Assembly: GCF_022751215.1 (NCBI RefSeq)
Contig: NZ_JAICDG010000006.1
Span: 372,001-436,000, forward strand
DNA from: Actinomadura terrae
GTDB taxonomy: Bacteria > Actinomycetota > Actinomycetes > Streptosporangiales > Streptosporangiaceae
Length of the DNA: 64,000 bases
Direction of reading: 5' to 3'
Shown here: one piece after another, positions 1-20,500 of the stretch
Layout: each line of letters starts with the position of its first letter
Position numbering within the stretch: position 1 is the stretch's first letter
Position numbers and translations under genes: made by a program
Notes under the pieces: model-generated
The model's database searches: none
What the model saw: the letters and a program-made list of their open reading frames with translations, nothing else
What the model was told of the DNA's origin: nothing

Positions 1-601
1 CCGGGTGCGCGGTCCGCACCGAGGCGACCTTCGCCTCGACCGAGCGCACCAGCGCCTCGCCGTCAGCGGGGCGGCCGACGGCCTTGGCGACCTGCCGGGT
101 GATCTGCTGCCAGGTGTCCTCGGCGGGGCCGGTCTGGTAGGCGAGGGTCGGGGCGAGCTTGGAGAGCTTGCCGTACTCCCGGTCGATGGTGAAGTCCCCG
201 GCGGCGAGGATGAGGTCGGGCCGGAGCGCGGCGATCTCCTCCAGGTTGAAGCCGGCCTCCCCGGCCTTCAGCAGCTTCGGCTTGGAGCCGGTGACCTTCG
301 GGGCGCTCCAGGGCGCGAGGCCGTCCGGCTGGACGCCGCTCAGCTCGGTCATCCCGACGGGCCGGACGCCGAGCGCGAGCAGCGCGTCCTGGTCGACCTC
401 GCCGAGCGCGACGATCCGCTTCGGGGAGCCCTCGACCTTGGTGGTGCCGAGCTTGTGCGCGACGGTGACGGGGAAGGCACCGGCCGCGCCGCCGGACGCG
501 GCGCCCGCGGGTTCGTCGTCGTCGCCGCACGCGGCGACCAGGCCGAGGCTCAGGACGAGCGCGCCGGTGGCGGCGACCAGCCGCCGCATCGTTGTCCGCA
601 T
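1..601 (-). CDS. Iron-siderophore ABC transporter substrate-binding lipoprotein (FecB/FepB type), 3' end missing
   Basis: Captures ferric siderophore outside the membrane and hands it to a FecCD-type permease. The N-terminus reads MRTTMRRL, then a hydrophobic stretch ending in a lipobox (LGLVAAC), so Cys about 23 should be lipidated; an acidic D/E run follows. The body has typical class III binding-protein features: a KRIVALGEVDQDALLALGV-type first strand, and PDLILAAGD before the linker helix. The ATG at 601 lies about 50 bases downstream of an iron box (652-670), so it should be iron-repressed. The gene is cut by the left window edge, and roughly the C-terminal 40% is missing. The cognate permeases and ATPase are about 20 kb away (20958-23856), yet share the same type of iron box. 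Confidence 0.88.
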   Translation of the reverse strand, partial: MRTTMRRLVAATGALVLSLGLVAACGDDDEPAGAASGGAAGAFPVTVAHKLGTTKVEGSPKRIVALGEVDQDALLALGVRPVGMTELSGVQPDGLAPWSAPKVTGSKPKLLKAGEAGFNLEEIAALRPDLILAAGDFTIDREYGKLSKLAPTLAYQTGPAEDTWQQITRQVAKAVGRPADGEALVRSVEAKVASVRTAHP

Positions 602-651
602 AGAGGACCGGTGTCCTTCCAGGTTGTGCCGGGGGTTTCCGAGCAGAGACA

Positions 652-670
652 TTAGGTTAGGCTCACCTAA
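652..670. promoter_or_regulatory. Iron box (DtxR/IdeR operator)
   Basis: TTAGGTTAGGCTCACCTAA, an interrupted palindrome matching the actinobacterial consensus TWAGGTWAGSCTWACCTWA at nearly every position. It sits between the end of the large NRPS gene (702) and the start of the binding-protein gene (601), so it controls the latter. Confidence 0.9.
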
Positions 671-701
671 CTTCACAAGAGGTGAGGCCGTATGAGGACT
701 C

Positions 702-12683
<11,982 letters not shown>

Positions 12684-12719
12684 GCTCAACTCTTTCGTTG
12701 TCGGCTCCAGCACCGCAGG

Positions 12720-12738
12720 TTAGGTTAGCCTTGCCTAT
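12720..12738. promoter_or_regulatory. Iron box for the large NRPS gene
   Basis: TTAGGTTAGCCTTGCCTAT; the left half is perfect and the right half is weaker. It is the box nearest the NRPS gene in the divergent promoter region shared with the salicylate synthase. Confidence 0.85.
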
Positions 12739-12748
12739 AAAAATCCTG

Positions 12749-12767
12749 CAAGGTTAGCCTTACCTAA
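12749..12767. promoter_or_regulatory. Iron box for the salicylate synthase gene
   Basis: CAAGGTTAGCCTTACCTAA, centred about 29 bp from the neighbouring box at 12720-12738. Two regulator dimers could bind side by side, one per divergent promoter. Confidence 0.87.
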
Positions 12768-12802
12768 GTTTGAAGTTCCGCCCGGAAAAGGGAGTGGCCG
12801 CC

Positions 12803-14128
12803 TTGTCCATCCGTCCGCACACCGACGGTGCGCACACCGACCAGAAACTCACGGAGCGGGTGGTCGAGCACACCGCCGAGCCCCTCGCCCTCATGGCCCG
12901 GCTGGCCGGATCGGGGTTGTTCGACGACTACGTCGTCTACGAGCGCCCCGGCGCCTACACGTTCGCGGGCGGAACGCTGGGCGAGGTGGTGCTCGACGGC
13001 GGAGCGGTCCACACCCGCTGGCCGGGGACGCCCGCCGCGAGCACGCCGTGGTCGGGCCACCCGGCGGACGCGCTGCGGGAGGCGTTCGCCGCCGCCCCGC
13101 TGCCCGCGTGGAACGCCTACGGCTGGATCGCGTTCGAGTTCGCCGCGCCCCGGCCGTCCGGGCGGCTGGCGCACCTGGTCGTCCCGCGCGCCGAGGTGCG
13201 GATCGAGGGCGGCCGGGCCCGGGTGACCGCGTCCGACCCGGCCGAGGCGGAGCAGATCGCCAAGCTGCTCGCCGAGGACGACGTCCCGCCGCCGGGCGCG
13301 CCGTCCCCGGTCGACGTCCGGGTGGGCGCCGCCGCCTACAAGCCGCGCGTGGCGCAGGCCGTCGCCGACATCGAGGCGGGCCGCTACCAGAAGGTCATCG
13401 TCTCCCGGCGCCTCGACGTCCCGTTCCCCGTGGACGTGGTCGCGACATACGTGCGCGGGCGCGAGGCCAACACCCCGGCGCGCTCGTTCCTGCTCGACCT
13501 CGGCGGCTTCCAGGCCACCGGGTTCAGCCCGGAGGTCCTCGCCAGCGTGGACGCGTCCGGGAACGTCATGACCCAGCCGCTCGCCGGGACGCGCGCGTTC
13601 GGCGCCGGGCGCGACGCCGACGAGCGGACGCGCCGCGAGCTGGAGACCGACCCCAAGGAGATCTTCGAGCACGCCGTGTCCGTGCGCACCTCGCAGGACG
13701 AGCTGACCCGGGTGTGCGAGCCGGACAGCGTCCACGTCACCGGGTTCATGACCGTGAAGGAGCGCGGCAGCGTCCAGCACCTCGGCTCCAGCGTCAGCGG
13801 GACCCTCGCCCCCGACCGTTCCGCGTGGGACGCGCTGACCGCCCTGTTCCCCGGCGTGACCGCGTCCGGCATCCCGAAGCCCGAGGCGATCGAGGCCATC
13901 ACCCGCCTGGAGGAGCCGCGCGGCCTGTACGCGGGCGCCGTCCTCGCCCTCTCCCACGACGGCGCGCTCGACTCCGCGCTCGTGCTGCGCGCCCTCTACA
14001 ACGAGGACGGCCGCGCCTGGCTCCGCGCGGGCGCCGGGATCGTGCTGGGCTCGACGCCCGACCGCGAGTACGAGGAGACCTGCGAGAAGCTCTCCAGCAT
14101 CGCGCCGCACGTCGTCCCCCTCCCCTGA
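12803..14128 (+). CDS. Salicylate synthase (MbtI/Irp9 family)
   Basis: Converts chorismate through isochorismate to salicylate and pyruvate in one enzyme; no separate pyruvate lyase is present. The sequence has the chorismate-binding fold throughout: KVIVSRRLDV, the substrate-loop region GFSPEVLASV, PLAGTRAFG, the helix containing DPKEIFEHAVSV, SVSGTL, and a C-terminal GAGIVLGSTPDREYEET. Length (441 residues from 12803) is close to MbtI (about 450). The start is uncertain: TTG 12803 has AAAAGGGAG eight bases before it, while a TTG at 12770 opens the frame right after the iron box without a ribosome site. It is transcribed divergently from the large NRPS gene. It supplies the aryl cap loaded by the ligase at 14183-15751. 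Confidence 0.92.
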   Translation: MSIRPHTDGAHTDQKLTERVVEHTAEPLALMARLAGSGLFDDYVVYERPGAYTFAGGTLGEVVLDGGAVHTRWPGTPAASTPWSGHPADALREAFAAAPLPAWNAYGWIAFEFAAPRPSGRLAHLVVPRAEVRIEGGRARVTASDPAEAEQIAKLLAEDDVPPPGAPSPVDVRVGAAAYKPRVAQAVADIEAGRYQKVIVSRRLDVPFPVDVVATYVRGREANTPARSFLLDLGGFQATGFSPEVLASVDASGNVMTQPLAGTRAFGAGRDADERTRRELETDPKEIFEHAVSVRTSQDELTRVCEPDSVHVTGFMTVKERGSVQHLGSSVSGTLAPDRSAWDALTALFPGVTASGIPKPEAIEAITRLEEPRGLYAGAVLALSHDGALDSALVLRALYNEDGRAWLRAGAGIVLGSTPDREYEETCEKLSSIAPHVVPLP

Positions 14129-14134
14129 GCCGCC

Positions 14135-14177
14135 GCTCCCGGTGGGCCGCCCCGTGCCCGGGCGGCCCGCCGGGAGC
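14135..14177. terminator. Long hairpin between convergent genes
   Basis: An 18-bp stem with one G-T wobble (arms 14135-14152 and 14160-14177) and a 7-nt loop lies between the ends of the salicylate synthase and ligase genes. It has no T tract, as is common in actinomycetes. It could serve both strands. Confidence 0.75.
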
Positions 14178-14182
14178 GCGCG

Positions 14183-15751
14183 TCAGGTCAGGCGCGCCGC
14201 GAGGGCCTTCTTGCTGACCTTCCCCACGGGGGTGCGCGGGAAGGCGTCGACCGTCTCGACGCGGTCGGGGTACTTGTAGGCGGCGACGCCGCGGGCGCGC
14301 AGGAAGTCCTTCAGCTCGCGCAGCGTCGGCTCCTTCTCGCGGACGACCAGGAACGCGCACGTCCGCTCGCCCATCATCGCGTCGGGGACGCCGACGACGG
14401 CCGCGTCGTGCACGGCCGGGTGGGCCAGCAGGTGCCCCTCCAGCTCCTCCGCCGAGATCTTGTCGCCGCCCCGGTTGATCTGGTCCTTCGCACGGCCCTC
14501 GACGACCAGGTGCCCGGTCGGCAGCACGCGGACGAGGTCGCCGGTGCGGTAGAAGCCGTCCGGGGTGAACGAGCGGGCGTTGTGCTCGGGCGCCCGGTAG
14601 TAGCCGCGCAGCGTGTAGGGCCCGCGGGTGAGCAGTTCGCCGACCTCGCCGGGCGCGACGGGCTCGCCGTCCTCGTCCACGACGCGGATCTCGTCGGCGG
14701 GCGACAGCGGCCGGCCCTGGGTGCGCTCGACCAGGTCGCGGGGGTCGTCCAGGCGCGTGTAGTTGAGCAGGCCCTCGGCCATCCCGAAGACCTGCTGCAC
14801 CCGGCAGCCGAGGTCGGCGGGCACCTCGGCGGCGCGCTCGGCGGCGAACTTCGCGCCGCCGACCTGGAGCAGCTCCAGCGACGACAGGTCCTCGCCGGAC
14901 CAGCTCGCCGCGTCCAGCCACAGCAGCGCGATCGGCGGGACGACCGCGCAGACCGTGGCGCGCTCGCGCTCGATGAGCGGGAACGCGTCGTCGGGCGACC
15001 CGGACGGCGCCAGCACGACCGTCCCGCCGGTCGCGAACACGCCGAGGACGCCGGGGCAGGCGAGCGCGAAGTTGTGCGCGGCGGGCAGCACGACGAGGTA
15101 GACGGTCTCCTCGGTGAAGCCGCAGACCTCGGCGCTGGCCTCCAGGTTGTAGACGTAGTCGCGGTGGGTGCGGGGGATCAGCTTCGGGAGGCCGGTGGTG
15201 CCCCCCGACAGCAGGAAAACCCCCACGTCGGACGGGTCGGGGCGCGGCGCGTCGACCGGCTCCGCGTCGACGGCCGACAGGGCGGTGAACTCCTGCGGGT
15301 CGCCGTCCACGACGACGTGCTCGACGGGCAGGCCGCGCGCCATCTCCCGGTAGTCGAAGTCGCCGTCGGTCTCGCCGCAGACGTAGCCGCGCGCCTCCGA
15401 CAGCTCGCACAGGTAGCCGATCTCGCTCGCGCGGTGCGCGGGCAGGGCCAGGACGGGCACGGCGCCGATCCGCACCAGCGCGAGGAACGTGACGACGAAG
15501 CCCGCCGTGTTCGGGAGCTGCACGACGACGCGGTCGCCGCGGCCGAGGCCGAGCCGCAGGAACCCGGCGGCGGCGCGCGCGGCGCGGCGGTCCAGGTCGG
15601 CGTAGGTGAGGCGCTCCGCACCGGCGACGAGCGCCAGGCGGCCGGGGGCGCCGCGCAGGACGGCGCCGAGGACGCGGTCGGCCCAGTAGCCCTCGGCCTT
15701 GTAGCGGGCCTCCAGGTCGGGGGGCCAGGGGGTGAAGCCGTCCACGGTCAC
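14183..15751 (-). CDS. Salicylate-AMP ligase (aryl-adenylating enzyme, DhbE/MbtA family)
   Basis: Activates the aromatic acid as acyl-AMP and loads it on the aryl carrier domain of the NRPS at 17526-20927. The 522 residues show LLSGGTTGLPKLIPRTH (P-loop, about 190), VFGMAEGLLNYTR, the YRTGD motif, and a C-terminal GGDKISAEELE and GKVSKKAL with the catalytic Lys. In the acid pocket, LPAAHNFALACPG aligns with positions 234-240 of DhbE. By family knowledge, Cys at 240 favours salicylate and Ser favours 2,3-dihydroxybenzoate; Cys is seen here. The GTG start overlaps the panD stop by 4 nt, so the two genes are translationally coupled. Confidence 0.93.
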   Translation of the reverse strand: MTVDGFTPWPPDLEARYKAEGYWADRVLGAVLRGAPGRLALVAGAERLTYADLDRRAARAAAGFLRLGLGRGDRVVVQLPNTAGFVVTFLALVRIGAVPVLALPAHRASEIGYLCELSEARGYVCGETDGDFDYREMARGLPVEHVVVDGDPQEFTALSAVDAEPVDAPRPDPSDVGVFLLSGGTTGLPKLIPRTHRDYVYNLEASAEVCGFTEETVYLVVLPAAHNFALACPGVLGVFATGGTVVLAPSGSPDDAFPLIERERATVCAVVPPIALLWLDAASWSGEDLSSLELLQVGGAKFAAERAAEVPADLGCRVQQVFGMAEGLLNYTRLDDPRDLVERTQGRPLSPADEIRVVDEDGEPVAPGEVGELLTRGPYTLRGYYRAPEHNARSFTPDGFYRTGDLVRVLPTGHLVVEGRAKDQINRGGDKISAEELEGHLLAHPAVHDAAVVGVPDAMMGERTCAFLVVREKEPTLRELKDFLRARGVAAYKYPDRVETVDAFPRTPVGKVSKKALAARLT

Positions 15752-16155
15752 CGCCCCGCCGTCTGCCCGGCGGCGCCCGGGACGGGCTCGGCCGGGTCGG
15801 AGCCGAGCGCGACCACCCGGTTCGCGCCGTCCACGTGGACGACGCGGGGGCTGTGCTCGCGCCGCTCCTCCTCGTCGAGGGCGGCGTAGGTGATGATGAT
15901 GACGAGGTCGCCGGGGTTCACCAGGTGGGCCGCCGCCCCGTTGACGCCGATGACGCCGCTGCCCGCCTCGCCGGTGATGGCGTAGGTGACCAGGCGCGAG
16001 CCGTTGGTGATGTCGACCACGTGGACCTGCTCGCCCTTCACGATGTCGGCCGCCTCCATCAGGTCGGCGTCGATCGTGAGCGAGCCCACGTAGTGCAGGT
16101 CCGCCTGCGTGACGGTCGCGCGGTGGATCTTGCCGTTCATCAGCGTTCGCTGCAC
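15748..16155 (-). CDS. panD: Aspartate 1-decarboxylase, embedded in the siderophore locus
   Basis: Pyruvoyl enzyme making beta-alanine from L-aspartate. The 135 residues begin MQRTLMNGKIHRATVTQADLHYVGSLTID, with the self-cleavage Gly-Ser pair at about 24-25, and contain GVNGAAAHLVNPGDLVIII, all diagnostic. The C-terminal 25 residues are an Ala/Pro-rich extension. The GTG start at 16155 has AAAGAGG eight bases upstream. It normally serves pantothenate synthesis, but here it lies directly behind an iron box, is coupled to the salicylate ligase gene, and has no panB or panC nearby. The second adenylation domain of the large NRPS reads as a beta-alanine domain. I infer that it feeds beta-alanine to the siderophore. 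Confidence 0.95.
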   Translation of the reverse strand: MQRTLMNGKIHRATVTQADLHYVGSLTIDADLMEAADIVKGEQVHVVDITNGSRLVTYAITGEAGSGVIGVNGAAAHLVNPGDLVIIITYAALDEEERREHSPRVVHVDGANRVVALGSDPAEPVPGAAGQTAGR

Positions 16156-16182
16156 CGGTTCGTCCTCTTTCTCAAGACCAAC

Positions 16183-16201
16183 TAAGGCTAGGCTTACCTT
16201 A
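16183..16201. promoter_or_regulatory. Iron box in the panD / exporter divergent promoter
   Basis: TAAGGCTAGGCTTACCTTA, one or two mismatches from consensus and nearly symmetric. It lies 27 bases from the panD start and 31 bases from the exporter start, so it can repress both directions. Confidence 0.88.
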
Positions 16202-16232
16202 GCTATCCCCCCGGCGGAGGAGAACCCCGACG

Positions 16233-17501
16233 ATGCTCAGGCGCCTCGCGATGGACATCGGTCCCTTGCGCACCAGCAGGGCCTTCCGGAACGTGTTCAT
16301 CGCCCGCACGGTCTCGGTGTTCGGGATCGGGATGCTGATGGTGGCCGTGCCCGTGCAGGTCTACGACCTGACCGGCTCGACCGTACACGTCGGCGCGGTG
16401 TCGGCCGCCGAGGGCGCCGCGCTGCTGGCCGGGTTCCTGTGGGGCGGGGTGCTCGCCGACCGGTACGACCGGCGGCGGCTGATGCTGCGCGCGCGGACGG
16501 CGGCGGGCGTCGGGTTCGCGCTGCTCACCGTTAACGCGTTCCTGCCGTCCCCGTCGGCGGCGGCGCTGTACGTCCTCGCGGCGTGGGACGGGCTCGCGAC
16601 CGGCGTCAGCGTCACGGCGCTGCTCGCGGCGACGCCCGCGCTGGTCGCGCCCGACAAGCTCGTCGCGGCGGGCGCGCTGAACGCGCTGACGGTCCGGCTC
16701 GGGTCGATGGCCTCCCCCGCGCTCGGCGGGGTCGTCGTGTCGGCGTTCGGGGTCGGCTGGAACTACGCGGCGGCCGCCGCCGGCACGTTCGGCACGCTGG
16801 GCCTGCTGACCTCGCTCCCGGTGCTCAAGCCGAGCGGGGAGGACGCGGCGGGCAACCCGCTGAAGGCGATCGCCGGCGGGTTCCGGTTCGTCGCCTCCCA
16901 CCGGGTGGTGGGGTCGCTGATGCTGCTCGGGCTGCTGTTCATGGTCGCGGGCGGCATTCCGGTGCTGATGCCCGCGTTCGCGACGCGCGGCCTGGACGGC
17001 GGCGCCACCACGGTCGGCCTCCTGTACGCGGCCCCGGCGTGCGGGGCGGTGCTCGCGTCGGTGACCAGCGGGTGGGCCGGACGGCTGGGGGCGCCGGGGC
17101 GGGCGCTGCTCGTCGCGTCCGTCAGCGGCTTCGCGGCGCTCGCCTGCCTGGGCCTCGCCCGCCATCCCGCCGTCGCCGTCGCGATCCTGCTCGGGTACGG
17201 GTTCGTCGCGTCCATCGAGGAGATCCTGCGCTACGGGCTCATCCAGTCGCACACCCCCGACTCCCACCTCGGACGGGTGAACGCCCTCTGGGCGGCGCAG
17301 GAGACCGGCGGCGGCGCGGTCGGCGCGCTCGGAGCCGGGGTCCTCGGCCGCTACCTGGCCCCCGGCTCCGCGATCGTCCTCTACGGGACGGTCAGCGCCG
17401 CGCTAGCGCTGGCCCTCGCCCTCACGCTGACCGGCCTGCGCACCGCGACCCTCGCCCCGGGCCCCGACGCGCCGAGCGCCGATCCCGAGCCCGCCGCCTG
17501 A
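16233..17501 (+). CDS. MFS siderophore exporter (EntS-like)
   Basis: A 422-residue major facilitator with about 12 predicted membrane segments. It carries the loop 2-3 signature in the form LADRYDRRRLMLRA, and ends in a Pro/Asp-rich cytoplasmic tail. EntS-type members such as enterobactin exporters sit inside siderophore loci and expel the apo-siderophore. The ATG at 16233 is preceded by GGCGGAGGAG. An iron box shared with panD lies just upstream. It is convergent with the loading NRPS gene, leaving only 24 bases between stop codons. The substrate is inferred from context. Confidence 0.88.
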   Translation: MLRRLAMDIGPLRTSRAFRNVFIARTVSVFGIGMLMVAVPVQVYDLTGSTVHVGAVSAAEGAALLAGFLWGGVLADRYDRRRLMLRARTAAGVGFALLTVNAFLPSPSAAALYVLAAWDGLATGVSVTALLAATPALVAPDKLVAAGALNALTVRLGSMASPALGGVVVSAFGVGWNYAAAAAGTFGTLGLLTSLPVLKPSGEDAAGNPLKAIAGGFRFVASHRVVGSLMLLGLLFMVAGGIPVLMPAFATRGLDGGATTVGLLYAAPACGAVLASVTSGWAGRLGAPGRALLVASVSGFAALACLGLARHPAVAVAILLGYGFVASIEEILRYGLIQSHTPDSHLGRVNALWAAQETGGGAVGALGAGVLGRYLAPGSAIVLYGTVSAALALALALTLTGLRTATLAPGPDAPSADPEPAA

Positions 17502-17525
17502 CCCGCGCCGTCCGGCACGCCCGAA

Positions 17526-20500
17526 TCAGCGCGCGAGGCGGGCCGCGACCTCCGCCTCCGTCATGGCCTCGACCTCCAGCCAGATCGAGGCCACGGCCTC
17601 CAGCCGCCCGGGGGCGTCCTCCAGTTCGGTGAGGCGGCGGCAGACGCGCGCGACCGTCCGCTCGGCGAACAGGACGCGGACGGGCAGCGCCGTCGTGTCG
17701 AGCGCCTCCCGCAGCCGCGCGACCACGGTCGTGGCGAGGACGGAGTCGCCGCCGAGCGCGAAGAAGTCGGCGTCCGCGCCGACGCGCTCGGCCCCCAGCA
17801 CCTCGGCGACGATCCGGGCGAACACCTGCTCCAGCGGCGTGCGCGGTTCCACGTGCGCCGCGTCCCCGGTCTCGGCGGCGGCCAGCGCGGCGAGGGCCTT
17901 GCGGTCCACCTTGCCGTTGGCGGTGAGCGGGAGGGCATCCGGCGTGAGCAGCAGCTCGGGGACCATGTGCGGGGGAAGCAGGTCGCGGGCCCGCGCGAGG
18001 ATCGCCTCGCGGTCCGGTGCGGACGACCCGGTGACGACGGCCGCCGCCAGGCTCCCCTTGTTGAGGAACGCGACCGCCCGCGTCACGGCGGGATGGTCGC
18101 GCAGCGCGGCCTCGATCTCGCCCAGCTCGATCCGGAAGCCGCGCACCTTGACCTGGTGGTCGCGGCGGCCGAGGAACTCCAGGGTCCCGCCGGGGCGGTA
18201 GCGGGCCAGGTCGCCCGTCCGGTACCAGCGCGCGCCCTCGTGGACGACGAACCGGTCGGCGGTGCGGTCGGGGTCGCCGGTGTAGCCGTCGGCGACGCCC
18301 GCGCCGCCGATCCACAGCTCGCCCGCGACCCAGTCGGGGCGGTCGCGGCCCGCCTCGTCCACGACCCGGCACGCGACGCCGCCCAGCGGCACCCCGTACG
18401 GGACGGCGTGCCAGTCGGCGGGGACCTCGCCCGCCACCTCCTGCACGGTCGAGTGGATCGCGGTCTCGGTGGTGCCGCCGAGCGCGACGAACCGGGCGCC
18501 GGGCGCGCGCTCGGCCAGCAGCGCGGGCAGGTGCGTGCCGACCCAGTCGCCGCCCAGCAGCACCAGCCGCAGGCTCCCGACAGGCTCGGTGCCGGAGCGC
18601 AGCAGCATCTCCAGGACGGACGGGACGCAGTTGAGCACGGTCACCGACCAGCGCCGAACGAGCTCGGCCCAGCGCGCGGCGTCGCGGCGCTCGTCCTCGT
18701 CCGGGACGACCACCGCGCCGCCCGACGACCACTGCGCGAACAGGTCGAACACCGACAGGTCGAAGTCGAGCGCCGAGACCGCGAGCGTGGCGTCGCCGGG
18801 GCCGAGCCCGAACCGGTCGTTGAGGTCGCCGATCGTGTTCATCGCGGCGCCGTGCGAGACCTCGACGCCCTTCGGCTCGCCCGTCGACCCGGACGTGAAC
18901 AGCACGTAGGCGACCTTCTCGGGACGCGCCTCGACCGGCGCCGCCAGCGGCTCGACCTCCGGCACCGCGCCCGAGGTGATGGACGCGGCGACGGCGGCCC
19001 CCGCGCGGATCCGCTCGCGCCGCGCGGCGGGCTGCCCCACCCCGATCGGGACATACGCGGCGCCCGCCGCGAGGATCCCCAGGACGGCCGCGGCCTGGTC
19101 CGGGCCCTTCGGCAGCTCGACCGACACGCGGTCACCCGGACGGACGCCCCGGGCGGCCAGGTCGACCGCGACGCGCAACGCGCGGTCGGCGAGCTCGCCG
19201 TAGGTCAGCGTGCCGCCGTCGCCCCAGTGCAGCGCGGGCGCGCCGGGCGTCCGGCGGGCGTGCTCGAAGAAGCCCTCGGTGAGCGTGCGGGACGGCGGCG
19301 CCGGGATCGCGTTGAGCGCCGCCCGCACCCGCAGCTGCTCCGGCGTCGCGGCGACGCGGAGCGGCTCGCCCCAGTCCGCGCCGGACGCGCCGAGCCGGGT
19401 GATCGCGGCGGTGTAGGCGGCGAACATCGCCTCGGCGACCCCGTCCGGGAACGCCGGGCGGCGCACGTCCCAGTTAAGCAGCAGCCCGCCCGAGACCTCG
19501 GTGACCTGCGCGTCCAGCAGCACCTGCGGGCCCTGCGAGATGATCCAGCCGGGCTCGCCGAACCGCTCGCGGACGCCGTCGCCGAACAGCTCGCCGAGGT
19601 TGAGCGCGCTGGTGTAGACGATCGGCGCGAGGACCTGCTCGCCGCGCAGCCGCGACAGGTCGCGCAGCACCTCCAGGCCCGAGTAGTCGCTGTGCGCGCC
19701 CGCCGTGTGCAGCGACGCCTGGACGGCCCGCGCCCGCTCGGCGAACGGCAGCTCGGCGGTGAGGTCGACCTCCAGCATGATCGAGCCGGTGAAGTCGCCG
19801 ACGACCGCGTCCACGTCCGGGTGCACGGGCTCGCGGTGGAACAGCGGCAGGTTCAGCAGGAAGCGCGGCGTCGCCGACCACGCGCCGACGACCTCGGCGA
19901 ACACGGCGGCCAGCGCCATCGCGGGGGTGACGCCCGCGGCGTGCGCGCGGGCGAGGAGGCGGTCCTTGTCCGCCGGGGACAGCCAGTGGTGCAGGCGCTC
20001 GACCTCGTCGCCCGGCTCGGCGACCACCGGGAGCTCGGGCGGGCCCGGCAGGTCGGCGAGGCGCTCGGCCCACCAGCGCCGGTCGGCCGCGCGGGCCTCG
20101 GCGCGCGGGTCCTCGGCCAGGTAGCGGGCGTAGCCGTACCGGATCGGCGCGAGGGCCTCCCCCGCGTACAGCGCGGCGAGGTCGGCCAGCAGGACGCGGT
20201 AGCTCATCGCGTCGGCGGCGACCATGTCGACGTCCAGGTGCAGGCGCGCGGTGCCTCGGGGCAGCAGGCTCAGCCGCGCGTCGAACACCCGGCCCTCCTC
20301 GATCGGCAGCCGCTGCCGCGACATCTCCGCGCGGATCCGCTCCAGTTCGGCGTCCGGGTCCGGCACCTCGCGCAGGTCGTGGACGGTGACGGCCGGGCCG
20401 GGCCGCTCGGGCAGCACGCGCTGCGTCCCGTCGTCCAGGACGGCGACGCGCAGCATCGGGTGCCGCCGGACGAGCGCCCGCACGGCCTCCTCGAACCGCT

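Noticed and set aside
12684..12713. Start of the large NRPS at GTG 12713
   Set aside because: It leaves only 6 bases to the iron box and has no ribosome site; GTG 12683 has one. The difference is ten residues before any domain, so it is kept only as an alternative.
15748..16155. panD as part of a pantothenate operon
   Set aside because: No panB, panC or other cofactor gene is adjacent; it is framed by an iron box and the salicylate ligase gene.
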